DNA from: Gammaproteobacteria bacterium UBA5078
GTDB lineage: Bacteria > Pseudomonadota > Gammaproteobacteria > Pseudomonadales > Pseudohongiellaceae
Length of the DNA: 33,836 nucleotides
Direction of reading: 5' to 3'
NCBI GenBank assembly: GCA_002416505.1
Contig: DIAM01000021.1
Coordinates: 103,534-137,369, forward strand
A program made the position numbers and the translations under genes. Shown here in pieces: positions 25,271-32,076 of this stretch. Every line of letters starts with the position of its first letter. Positions within the stretch are counted from its first letter, which is position 1. The notes under the pieces are model-generated. The model was not told the DNA's origin and made no database searches. It saw nothing but the letters and a program-made list of their open reading frames with translations.

Positions 25271-25858
25271 ATGCAAGGCAACGCGTTAAAACTGATAGTG
25301 GGCCTGGGAAATCCCGGCCCACAATATCGTTATAACCGGCACAACGCAGGTGCGTGGTTTCTTTCACGCGTGGCCGCCGATAATCACGGCGAGCTGCGCG
25401 GTGAGAGTAAATTCTTTGGCGAGACTGGCCGCATCACGCTAGCTGGCCAAGACGTTCGACTCCTCTTCCCCACCACATTCATGAACCGCAGCGGCCAATC
25501 CGTTTCTGCGTTCTGTAAATATTTCGACATCGCCCCTGCCAATATGTTGGTGGCTTATGACGAGATCGATTTCGATGTGGGCACCACTCGCTTCAAGCTT
25601 GGTGGCGGGCACGGCGGACACAATGGGATGCGCGACATCATCAGCGCTCTCGGCGGAGAAAAAGAATTTTACAGACTGCGCATAGGCGTCGGACATCCCG
25701 GCAACAAAGCGCAAGTTGCGAATTATGTGCTAAGCGACCCCTCCAAGTCGGAGATGGAAACGATACTGGGCGATATCGACCAGTCCATCCGCTGCCTACC
25801 TCACGCCGTCAAGGGCGAGTGGCAAACCGCGATGCACGAACTACATACCAAACCTTAA
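25271..25858 (+). CDS. pth: Peptidyl-tRNA hydrolase
   Basis: Recycles peptidyl-tRNA released by ribosome drop-off. 195 residues, family length. Signature GLGNPGPQYRYNRHNAG with the catalytic His24 and the conserved Asn; FMNRSGQSV, AYDEIDFDVGTTRFKLGGGHGGHNGMRDI and LRIGVGHPG follow in the expected order. No clear SD precedes the ATG. Starts 36 nt after rplY and 12 nt before ychF, so a three-gene translation operon is likely. Confidence 0.96.
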   Translation: MQGNALKLIVGLGNPGPQYRYNRHNAGAWFLSRVAADNHGELRGESKFFGETGRITLAGQDVRLLFPTTFMNRSGQSVSAFCKYFDIAPANMLVAYDEIDFDVGTTRFKLGGGHGGHNGMRDIISALGGEKEFYRLRIGVGHPGNKAQVANYVLSDPSKSEMETILGDIDQSIRCLPHAVKGEWQTAMHELHTKP

Positions 25859-25870
25859 GGATGACAGAAC

Positions 25871-26962
25871 ATGGGATTTAAATGCGGCATCGTAGGTCTC
25901 CCTAATGTGGGCAAGTCGACCTTGTTCAACGCCCTGACCAAAGCCGGTATCGCTGCGGAGAACTTCCCCTTCTGCACCATCGAGCCAAACTCCGGCCTCG
26001 TGCCCATGCCCGACCCGCGCCTCGACAAGCTGGCCGAGATCGTCAAGCCCCAGCGCATCCTCCCCACCACCATGGAGTTCGTGGATATCGCGGGTCTGGT
26101 CGCCGGCGCCTCCAAGGGTGAGGGCCTGGGCAACCAATTCCTCGCCAATATCCGCGAGACGGACGCCATCGCCCACGTCGTGCGCTGCTTCGAAGACAGC
26201 AACATCATTCACGTCGCCGACCGCATCGATCCCGCGGCCGACATCGAGGTGATCAACACAGAACTGGCTCTCGCCGACCTCGAATCCGTCGATAAGGCGC
26301 TGCACCGCGCGACCAAGCTCGCCCGTAGCGGCGACAAGGACGCGCAGAAGCAAGCCGCGCTGCTAGAGCGCGTTCAGGCACACCTGAACGAGGCCAAACC
26401 GGTGCGCACCCTCAATCTTGCGCAGGACGAGCTTAGCGCTCTGTACGGCCTGCACCTGCTCACGGTCAAGCCCACCATGTATATCGCCAACGTGGACGAG
26501 GACGGTTTCGAGAACAATCCCTTCCTAGATAAAGTGATCGAAATCGCCAAGGCTGAGAACGCCTCCGTGGTGCCCATCTGCAATAAATTGGAATCGGAGA
26601 TTGCCGAGCTAGACGACGCGGAGAAGATCGAATTCCTGCAGGACCTAGGCATGGAAGAGCCAGGGCTAGACCGCGTGATCCGCGCTGGGTACAGCCTGTT
26701 AGGCCTACAGACCTATTTCACGGCGGGCGTGAAGGAAGTGCGCGCATGGACCGTTAAAGTAGGCGCAACGGCACCACAGGCCGCAGGCGTGATCCACACC
26801 GACTTCGAGAAAGGCTTCATCCGCGCGGAAGTGACGGCCTATGAGGACTTCGTGCAGTACAAGGGCGAGCAGGGCGCTAAAGATGCCGGTAAGTGGCGCC
26901 TAGAGGGCAAGGAATATATCGTCAAAGACGGCGATGTGGTGCATTTTCGCTTCAATGTCTGA
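25871..26962 (+). CDS. ychF: Ribosome-binding ATPase YchF (OLA1 family)
   Basis: TRAFAC-class P-loop protein that prefers ATP to GTP and binds the ribosome; linked to stress responses and to leaderless mRNA translation. 363 residues. P-loop GLPNVGKST at 9-17, switch II VDIAGLVAGASKGEGLGNQFL, and the base-recognition motif NVDE (in YIANVDEDGF) in place of the NKxD of GTPases, which is the family mark. A helical insertion follows, and a C-terminal TGS domain (from about 280, ending GKEYIVKDGDVVHFRFNV). AAGGA lies 9 nt before the ATG. Confidence 0.97.
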   Translation: MGFKCGIVGLPNVGKSTLFNALTKAGIAAENFPFCTIEPNSGLVPMPDPRLDKLAEIVKPQRILPTTMEFVDIAGLVAGASKGEGLGNQFLANIRETDAIAHVVRCFEDSNIIHVADRIDPAADIEVINTELALADLESVDKALHRATKLARSGDKDAQKQAALLERVQAHLNEAKPVRTLNLAQDELSALYGLHLLTVKPTMYIANVDEDGFENNPFLDKVIEIAKAENASVVPICNKLESEIAELDDAEKIEFLQDLGMEEPGLDRVIRAGYSLLGLQTYFTAGVKEVRAWTVKVGATAPQAAGVIHTDFEKGFIRAEVTAYEDFVQYKGEQGAKDAGKWRLEGKEYIVKDGDVVHFRFNV

Positions 26963-26975
26963 GTGGACAACACTC

Positions 26976-27004
26976 TTGACAAGCCCCCGCGAAATCGCCA
27001 GAAT
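26976..27004 (+). promoter_or_regulatory. Candidate promoter of tRNA-Met
   Basis: A perfect -35 TTGACA at 26976-26981, 17-bp spacer and CAGAAT at 26999-27004 (4/6 to TATAAT). It would start about 45 nt before the tRNA and allow it to be transcribed independently of ychF. Confidence 0.6.
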
Positions 27005-27054
27005 TCGCATCCTTTAAACGGCTCAGGACATTGCGCCTGCACCGCTAGTTTAAT

Positions 27055-27131
27055 GGCTATGTAGCTCAGTTGGTTAGAGCACAGCATTCATAATGCTGGG
27101 GTCCGTGGTTCAAATCCACGCATAGCTACCA
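27055..27131 (+). tRNA. tRNA-Met, elongator (anticodon CAU)
   Basis: 77 nt with the CCA encoded. D-arm GCTCAGTTGGTTAGAGC, anticodon stem CAGCA/TGCTG with loop TTCATAA and anticodon CAT at 27089-27091, T-arm CGTGG-TTCAAAT-CCACG. The anticodon stem lacks the three G-C pairs of initiator tRNA, so this is the elongator. The arms read like gammaproteobacterial tRNA-Met rather than tRNA-Ile2. The acceptor is GGCTATG with CATAGCT: position 1-72 is a G-U wobble instead of the usual G-C. Confidence 0.95.
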
Positions 27132-27140
27132 TATACATCA

Positions 27141-27171
27141 AGGGCTTACCGGCAACGGCAAGCCCTTTTTT
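27141..27171 (+). terminator. Intrinsic terminator of tRNA-Met
   Basis: AGGGCTT...AAGCCCT (27141-27147 and 27160-27166) with an inner CCG-GCAA-CGG extension and T-tract to 27171. It also lies just beyond the convergent hipA stop; the other strand has no T-tract, so it works for the tRNA only. Confidence 0.85.
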
Positions 27172-27184
27172 GTGCCCAGTACAA

Positions 27185-28501
27185 TCATATATCGAGCCTC
27201 AAGTTCGACTCGACCTCGTCGATCAATGAGCTAGGCACCGCCACCTGCGCGGCCAGTTCCCGCCAAGTCGAGACATGGGCGATGGTCTCCTCGACGATTG
27301 CCTTAATTTTGTGGCGACTGAAAAGGGGGCTCAGTTTCTCGAGGGAGTAAATATCCTCTCTGCTGAAGTTTTCGCGCTTGCCGTTCAGGCTCATCCAATG
27401 ACTATTGACCCATCTGCTACCCGGCTTATAGCTAAACGCCAAGTCATAGGCAGGGGCTAAAGACCACCGGCCCGCCTCGAACATAAACGCGAAGTTCTTG
27501 GAGTGATCGTCGTGGTTGCGCGCGACTATATTGAAGACCATGCGCCTTAGTAGCTGCTCGGCATCCGCAGCCGATAACTTTAGCTGCCTAGCCACGGCGA
27601 ACAACTCCGCATAGGAGAACGAGCCGGGTTTTTTGTAGTCGACATGCGCGAGGGCGTTCAAGGTCTGCACGTGGATTTTCTCGTTGCCCACGCGATCGAA
27701 GCGCTGGGTGATGAAGTGGCGGCGGCTATCCTCCTCCAATAGACGGCTAGGCATCATGTCGATGCCGCAACTCGTCGCCAGGCGATAGTAGACATACTCC
27801 ATCGCGCCAAAGCCCAGAGGATCTCCGAAGGTCTCCTTGTTCCTGCTGTGCTCGCTCACCCCGTCGAATTTCATCAGGTAATGCGTGAAGCCCTCTGGCA
27901 CATCTACTTGCCCCGAGCGTACCTGCGTGAAGTCCTCGTTGAAGGCTAACACCGACTTTGGTCTGGCGCCGCCTGCGCTTGTGCCCACCGAGAGGAGCGA
28001 CAGCATGGCCTCGCGGTTCTCGCCTCCGTCTTTATTCAGCTCGATGGCAAATTTGTCACGGGAGTCGAGTATCTCTTGGGCGATCGACACTAGAGATTCG
28101 ATCTCTACCTGCATCGAGGCATTGAGGGTTTTCAGTTTAGTCGCGGGCGCATACTCGAGAGCCCCCATGCCGCGCTTGCCGATATACTGGAGTCGCTGCA
28201 GTGGCGTGATGTCGCTGGGCGACCTTCCTTGCGCCGCGACCCAGGCATTGAGTACGGCGTTGCCAAAGTCATCCGGTAGGGAGTCCGCGATCATGCCGGG
28301 CAGACCCTTGAAACTTAGAAAATCGAGCTCGGGGAAGCTGTAGATTCGTTTCGCGACGGGCATCTGCAATGGCGAGAGTTCTATCCCTTTGGCGATGAAA
28401 CTAGGGTTGTATTCGAATGCCCCCAAGCCGGTCTCGGTGTCGAAGCTTAACGCTCCCACATCACCGGCCTGGTAAGTGACCTTGATCGCCTCCATCACCA
28501 T
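27185..28501 (-). CDS. hipA: HipA-family serine/threonine kinase toxin
   Basis: Kinase toxin of a type II toxin-antitoxin pair. Known HipA proteins phosphorylate aminoacyl-tRNA synthetases (GltX in E. coli) and cause growth arrest. 438 residues: an N-terminal HipA_N-like domain (about 1-125); the glycine-rich loop GTSAGGARPK at 173-182, which carries the Ser/Thr region autophosphorylated in HipA; catalytic loop NHDDHSKN at 329-336; and the metal-binding LAPAYDL at 348-354. All kinase residues look intact, so it should be active. The ATG at 28501 overlaps the hipB frame; a second ATG at 28495 overlaps the hipB stop as TGATG. Either way toxin translation is coupled to the antitoxin. The target of this branch is unknown. 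Confidence 0.9.
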   Translation of the reverse strand: MVMEAIKVTYQAGDVGALSFDTETGLGAFEYNPSFIAKGIELSPLQMPVAKRIYSFPELDFLSFKGLPGMIADSLPDDFGNAVLNAWVAAQGRSPSDITPLQRLQYIGKRGMGALEYAPATKLKTLNASMQVEIESLVSIAQEILDSRDKFAIELNKDGGENREAMLSLLSVGTSAGGARPKSVLAFNEDFTQVRSGQVDVPEGFTHYLMKFDGVSEHSRNKETFGDPLGFGAMEYVYYRLATSCGIDMMPSRLLEEDSRRHFITQRFDRVGNEKIHVQTLNALAHVDYKKPGSFSYAELFAVARQLKLSAADAEQLLRRMVFNIVARNHDDHSKNFAFMFEAGRWSLAPAYDLAFSYKPGSRWVNSHWMSLNGKRENFSREDIYSLEKLSPLFSRHKIKAIVEETIAHVSTWRELAAQVAVPSSLIDEVESNLRLDI

Positions 28502-28824
28502 TGCGAGGCTTCCTCATCGGAGCCTTTACGCTGCCCCGATGCACGCTGTCGCCTCTTGCCCTGCAGCTTAATCAATTGCACGGGCGAGACTTGCGGCTTA
28601 GGGAGGAATAGGTCCAATTGTTCGGTCAGGTTCAATGCGAGCATAATGGCCAAGAAGCTCTCTAGCTGCGCCTTGCCCTTCTCTGCATTCAGAACAATCT
28701 TTCTCGACACGCCTGCCCGCTGGGCGACTTCCGCTTGGGTCAGGTCGCTATTAAGACGCGCCTGCCGCAAGCGTTCGCCCAATTCCTCTGCGAGCGCAGC
28801 CGGTGATTTTATTAAAGCTTCCAT
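28495..28824 (-). CDS. hipB: HipB-like antitoxin, XRE-family DNA-binding protein
   Basis: Antitoxin and autorepressor of the pair. 109 residues with a Cro/CI-type helix-turn-helix at about 14-70 (LGERLRQARLNSDLTQAEVAQRAGVSRKIVLNAEKGKAQLESFLAIMLALN). The following QLDLFLPKPQVSPVQ is the linker typical of HipB, and the C-terminal tail is basic then acidic. The final codons overlap the hipA start. Two strong palindromes upstream are the likely binding sites. The gene lies in AT-richer DNA than its neighbours upstream. Confidence 0.9.
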   Translation of the reverse strand: MEALIKSPAALAEELGERLRQARLNSDLTQAEVAQRAGVSRKIVLNAEKGKAQLESFLAIMLALNLTEQLDLFLPKPQVSPVQLIKLQGKRRQRASGQRKGSDEEASQW

Positions 28825-28907
28825 AGAGTCCTATACTAAGAACATTAAAAGTCTTTTAGACGATAATGACCGTAAAATAGCACACTATAGAAATACTTTC
28901 ACCATTG

Positions 28908-28936
28908 ATTATAATGCTCCCTATAGGGCATATTAA
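28908..28936 (-). promoter_or_regulatory. Candidate promoter of hipBA
   Basis: On the minus strand: TTAATA (28936-28931) as -35, a 17-bp spacer, and a perfect TATAAT (28913-28908) as -10, about 85 nt before the hipB ATG. Operator 1 fills the spacer and touches both hexamers. Confidence 0.65.
28911..28935. promoter_or_regulatory. Palindromic operator O1 of hipBA
   Basis: A 25-bp site with the dyad core CCCTATAGGG and outer ATGC...GCAT and TAAT-type arms. It lies exactly between the -35 and -10 of the hipBA promoter, so a bound repressor would block RNA polymerase. 21 of 25 positions match O2. Confidence 0.7.
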
Positions 28937-28951
28937 CTAATTTATTGCCGG

Positions 28952-28976
28952 ATAATGCTCCATATAGTGGACATTA
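28952..28976. promoter_or_regulatory. Palindromic operator O2 of hipBA
   Basis: Second copy of the O1 sequence, centre 41 bp upstream (about four helical turns, so on the same DNA face). Core TCCATATAGTGGA. Its end overlaps the stop codon of the upstream exported-protein gene. A weaker half-matching CTATAG site lies at 28885-28890, 36 bp on the other side of O1. Confidence 0.65.
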
Positions 28977-29594
28977 ATCGCGAGCCTTGCGCCTCGCTTC
29001 TTTGTAAGCGTTATCGATGGCGCGCTCGTGACCCCTCTCTAAGTCCGGGTAGAGCGCCATCGCGGCCGCTAATGCCTGCTCATAATCCGCCTCGCCGTTA
29101 AACTCACTGTGCATATACACAGACAAGTCCTCTAGGCTATTGAAGGAGGTATCCGTGTTCTCGCGAATGAAATCCCAGCCGCCGATCGCGATGACCGCAC
29201 CGGTCTCCTTCGCCTTGCCTTTGGCCCGGCGGGCGAGCAGACCGCCAAGTGGCACCTTGCTCGCCAGGGAGTTGATCGCACCATCGGCGGCACGTCCACT
29301 CACCTCGGCGCCAATCTGGGCGCTCAAGGCCTTCTCTGCCCAGGGTGTCAGGTAACCACTGCGATTATAGGGGAAATAGAAATCACCACTATTGCCGTCG
29401 ACCGGCTCCGGCACATCCAGCTCCGCGGTGCCTGCGGCAAGCATGTCCTGCACATCCTGATACTTGTCGGCGAGTTGGCCGATCTGCCCTAAGATCACTT
29501 GCGCGTGCACGATACTGCCCATATCCGCTGCATACACCGCCGCACTGGCGAACACCCACATCCCTGCCATCATGCCCCATATTATTCTTCTCAT
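28974..29594 (-). CDS. Exported protein of unknown function
   Basis: I do not recognise this 206-residue protein. It starts with a clear Sec signal peptide: MRRIIWGMMAGMWVFASAAVYAAD, likely cleaved after AYA or AYAA-type residues near 22-23; there is no lipobox. The mature part opens with a helical stretch (SIVHAQVILGQIGQLADKYQDVQDML), then a Pro/Asp/Gly-rich segment (VPEPVDGNSGDFYFPYN), a central basic Gly/Ala-rich region (about 110-130, GGLLARRAKGKAKETGAV) that could contact a membrane or nucleic acid, and a C-terminal helical, charged region (YEQALAAAMALYPDLERGHERAI). No cysteine is apparent. It lies downstream of the lipid transporter on the same strand but behind its own candidate regulatory palindrome, and 149 nt before hipB. 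Probably periplasmic. Confidence 0.75.
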   Translation of the reverse strand: MRRIIWGMMAGMWVFASAAVYAADMGSIVHAQVILGQIGQLADKYQDVQDMLAAGTAELDVPEPVDGNSGDFYFPYNRSGYLTPWAEKALSAQIGAEVSGRAADGAINSLASKVPLGGLLARRAKGKAKETGAVIAIGGWDFIRENTDTSFNSLEDLSVYMHSEFNGEADYEQALAAAMALYPDLERGHERAIDNAYKEARRKARD

Positions 29595-29660
29595 AGTCTT
29601 ATCCCATTCGCGATTAGAAAACGCACTGCCGCCATGACAGATTGAGGGAAAGTCTAAACC

Positions 29661-29694
29661 TAGGGGGACGAACTGACCTCCCCCTAAATAGGGG
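29661..29694. promoter_or_regulatory. CCCCTA/TAGGGG operator-like cluster
   Basis: Three half-sites: TAGGGGG at 29661-29667, CCCCCTA at 29680-29686 and TAGGGG at 29689-29694. The last two form a CCCCTA-AA-TAGGGG palindrome with perfect 6-bp arms. A weak -10 (TAGACT, minus strand, 29656-29651) would put the palindrome centre near -43 relative to a start upstream of the exported-protein gene, a position typical of an activator. I do not know the regulator. Confidence 0.45.
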
Positions 29695-29759
29695 TGCTGG
29701 GGCGTTGGACGGGGATGCCAGCTATCGACTGACAGCCGGCCGGAATCATTAACAGATTA

Positions 29760-30362
29760 CTACTGTGCCGGTGGCTGGCCTTGCTGAATGACCCATTCGA
29801 TGAGCTGCGCAGCCACGCGATCGGCGGCGCGACCCAACGCCGCGACAGCGCTCGCCGCCTCTACGGCATCGAGCGCCTGTCGCGCCTCGAAGCGCCGGCT
29901 GGCGATGATCTGACGCCCGTCGGTGCTAATCAGGGTAGCGTCATACAGGATAACGGCCTGCGCCGATGGGCCTGAGTAGTCAACTTGAAATGCGCGCAGC
30001 GTACCACCCAGCTCCAAATCGGATTGCAGACTCTCACTCGCCGCACTCAAGCCCGCGACTCTGCCATCGCGCCAGAATGCGTCGAGTAGCCAGTCGCGCC
30101 ATAGCAATGGCACGGGTGCCGCGAGGCGCACATTGGGAAATGCCTGGAATTGGTTATCGGCGGTCATGATCAATAGTCGACTAGCACTGAGCGCCTCGCT
30201 ACTCAGTGGTCGGTCGATGCGAAGCGTCGACAGGCGTGGCCCGCCGCTCGCCACCTGCACACTCGGCGCCGGCAACTGAAAAAGGTCAACTGGCACTTGC
30301 TCAGGGAGGACGCTGCAGGCCGACAGCAGGAATACTGCAGATAGGGCGAACGATTTCATCAT
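29760..30362 (-). CDS. PqiC-like ABC transport auxiliary lipoprotein
   Basis: Outer-membrane lipoprotein partner of an MCE transport system, of the ABC-type transport auxiliary (PqiC) family. 200 residues. Signal peptide with lipobox LSAC, acylation at Cys16; the mature part has LFQLPAPSVQ, TLRIDRPLSSEALSASRLLIMTADNQFQAFPNVRLAAPVPLLWRDWL (spread over about 45-95), DLELGGTLRAFQVD and ISTDGRQIIASRRFEA, the expected strand order. PqiC is known to form a ring that meets the MCE tunnel at the outer membrane. The start codon overlaps the MlaD-like stop (ATGA), so the two are co-translated. Last gene of the transporter operon. Confidence 0.85.
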   Translation of the reverse strand: MMKSFALSAVFLLSACSVLPEQVPVDLFQLPAPSVQVASGGPRLSTLRIDRPLSSEALSASRLLIMTADNQFQAFPNVRLAAPVPLLWRDWLLDAFWRDGRVAGLSAASESLQSDLELGGTLRAFQVDYSGPSAQAVILYDATLISTDGRQIIASRRFEARQALDAVEAASAVAALGRAADRVAAQLIEWVIQQGQPPAQ

Positions 30363-31273
30363 GGCTGGTATTCCCGAATATTGTCATTGCCCAACACGAA
30401 ATTCGCCGGATCATCGGCAATTCGCCTCGCCATGACATCGACAGTGTTTAATATCTCACGCAAGTCGCGCATGGCTGGTGCCAGCTCGGCGAAGCCCTGT
30501 AGGCCCGTGCTCAGCGCCGGAGTGCTCTGCTCCAAAAGGGCATTCAAACCCTGTGTGAACTGTGTAAGGTCCGCAACGGCAGTGCTAACCCCATCGAGCA
30601 CGGGTTCTTCGTAACGCAGCAAGAGTGTGTTCACTCGGTTCAACACTTCGTTCGCGGCTTGCGTGCTCTGGGCGAAGCCCTCCAGCCCCTCGCGTAGCGT
30701 CTCTTGCTGCCCGGCAAGGGCTGCGGTAAACACCTCCACATTCTCCAGCATATTGGCGACGCGTTGCCCGTTCTCGTCGGATAACAGCTTATTGGCTGCG
30801 TCTATGAGTGTTGAGGCGTCGAGCAACAGCTCCTCACTAGTTACCCGCAGCTGCGCCAATGAGGACGGAGTGGCCTCGATCACGGGCACGCCGACGACGG
30901 CGGTGAGCCGCTCACTCGAGGGCAAGCCGCCGCTGAGCTCGATAGCCGAGGCGCCGGTGATGTTCAACAGGGTTAAACGGGCCCTAGTATCCACCTTCAC
31001 CGGCACATCGGTGCTTACCCGAATCCGCGCCCGCACGATGCGGGGATCTTGGGGGTCTAGCGTAAGCTGCTCGACCTCACCCACTCGAATGCCGCTATAT
31101 TGCACCGCACTGCCTTGCGACAGGCCGGAGACCGCCTCGCGAAATAGCACGTCATAATAATTAACCTCGCGGTCAACTCCCGCATTGGTCAACCACAGCG
31201 CGAATAACAGCGCCGATGCACCCGCAATTAATGTGAACAGACCAACCAAAATATAGTGTGCGCGTGTTTCCAT
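30359..31273 (-). CDS. MlaD/MCE domain-containing lipid transport protein
   Basis: Inner-membrane-anchored substrate-binding subunit of an MCE-type phospholipid transporter. 304 residues: an N-terminal membrane helix at about 8-28 (ILVGLFTLIAGASALLFALW), one MCE domain at about 38-115 (DVLFREAVSGLSQGSAVQYSGIRVGEV, then LLNITGASAIELSGG), and a long C-terminal helical region (about 140-295) with hydrophobic heptads that could form a periplasmic helical barrel or needle. It is longer than MlaD (about 183 residues), in line with the needle-type MCE proteins. The ATG at 31273 (METRAHYILVG) has GGAAG upstream; an in-frame TTG at 31279 is less likely. Confidence 0.9.
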   Translation of the reverse strand: METRAHYILVGLFTLIAGASALLFALWLTNAGVDREVNYYDVLFREAVSGLSQGSAVQYSGIRVGEVEQLTLDPQDPRIVRARIRVSTDVPVKVDTRARLTLLNITGASAIELSGGLPSSERLTAVVGVPVIEATPSSLAQLRVTSEELLLDASTLIDAANKLLSDENGQRVANMLENVEVFTAALAGQQETLREGLEGFAQSTQAANEVLNRVNTLLLRYEEPVLDGVSTAVADLTQFTQGLNALLEQSTPALSTGLQGFAELAPAMRDLREILNTVDVMARRIADDPANFVLGNDNIREYQP

Positions 31274-31311
31274 ATGCAATCTTCCAGTAGGCGCAGTTGC
31301 GCGCCATTGTC

Positions 31312-32076
31312 TCAGGCCTTAGCAGCGCTGTGCGAGGCGGCGCGACCACGCGGCCCATGAAAATACTCTTTTATCCAATCGTCGTCGGTGGCCGCGACGA
31401 CGTCGAGGGTATCCACCACTAGCACCCTCTTCTGCGACAATACTGCCACCCTATCACAGGCGGTATAGAGCGTATCGAGATCGTGCGTAATCAAAAACAC
31501 GGTTAGATGAAAGGCATCACGCAGGGTCATCAATAGTTTATCGAAGTCTGCGGCACCGATCGGGTCTAGCCCAGCCGTGGGCTCGTCTAAGAATAGAATC
31601 TCCGGGTCTAACGCTAGCGCCCGAGCCAGCGCGGCGCGCTTGATCATGCCTCCGGAGAGGTCGGCGGGATACAACTCACCGGCCTGCGCGGGCAATCCCG
31701 TCAGCGCTATTTTAACCGCGGCGATCTGATTGGCCTTCTTGCGGCTAATGCCGAGCAGCTCGATAATCGGCAGCGCGATATTCTCCTGAACGGTCAACGA
31801 CGAGAACAGCGCGCCGCGCTGGAATAGCACGCCGATATTGTGGGCTACCGCGGTGCCCTTGCCCAATATAGTCACCTCTCCTGCTTTGGGTTGCAGCAGC
31901 CCAGCTATCGAGCGCAGCATCACCGATTTACCACTGCCCGAGCCTCCCACCACGCCGAGAATCTCGCCGCGATAGACGTCTAGGTCAAGGTTCTCGTGCA
32001 CCACATGGCTACCGAAACTATTACACAGCCCACGCACGCGGATGACAGGCTCGCCAGTGGTATCGATGCTCACCAT
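31312..32076 (-). CDS. MlaF-like ABC transporter ATP-binding protein
   Basis: Cytoplasmic ATPase of the MCE lipid transporter. 254 residues. Walker A GGSGSGKS at 44-51, Q-loop LFQRGALFSSLTV, ABC signature LSGGM at 140-144 (the M for Q exchange is common in the MlaF group), Walker B LFLDEP at 161-166, D-loop GLDP and His198 of the H-loop ITHD. The C-terminus after about 225 carries EYFHGPRGRAASHS, like the MlaF tail that wraps the partner subunit. It overlaps the permease stop by 7 nt, so the two are coupled. Confidence 0.93.
   Translation of the reverse strand: MVSIDTTGEPVIRVRGLCNSFGSHVVHENLDLDVYRGEILGVVGGSGSGKSVMLRSIAGLLQPKAGEVTILGKGTAVAHNIGVLFQRGALFSSLTVQENIALPIIELLGISRKKANQIAAVKIALTGLPAQAGELYPADLSGGMIKRAALARALALDPEILFLDEPTAGLDPIGAADFDKLLMTLRDAFHLTVFLITHDLDTLYTACDRVAVLSQKRVLVVDTLDVVAATDDDWIKEYFHGPRGRAASHSAAKA

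Noticed and set aside
29717..29740. Terminator after the lipid transporter operon (GCCAGCT / AGCCGGC hairpin)
   Set aside because: Seven pairs including a G-U, a 10-nt loop and no T-tract; too weak to list as a terminator.
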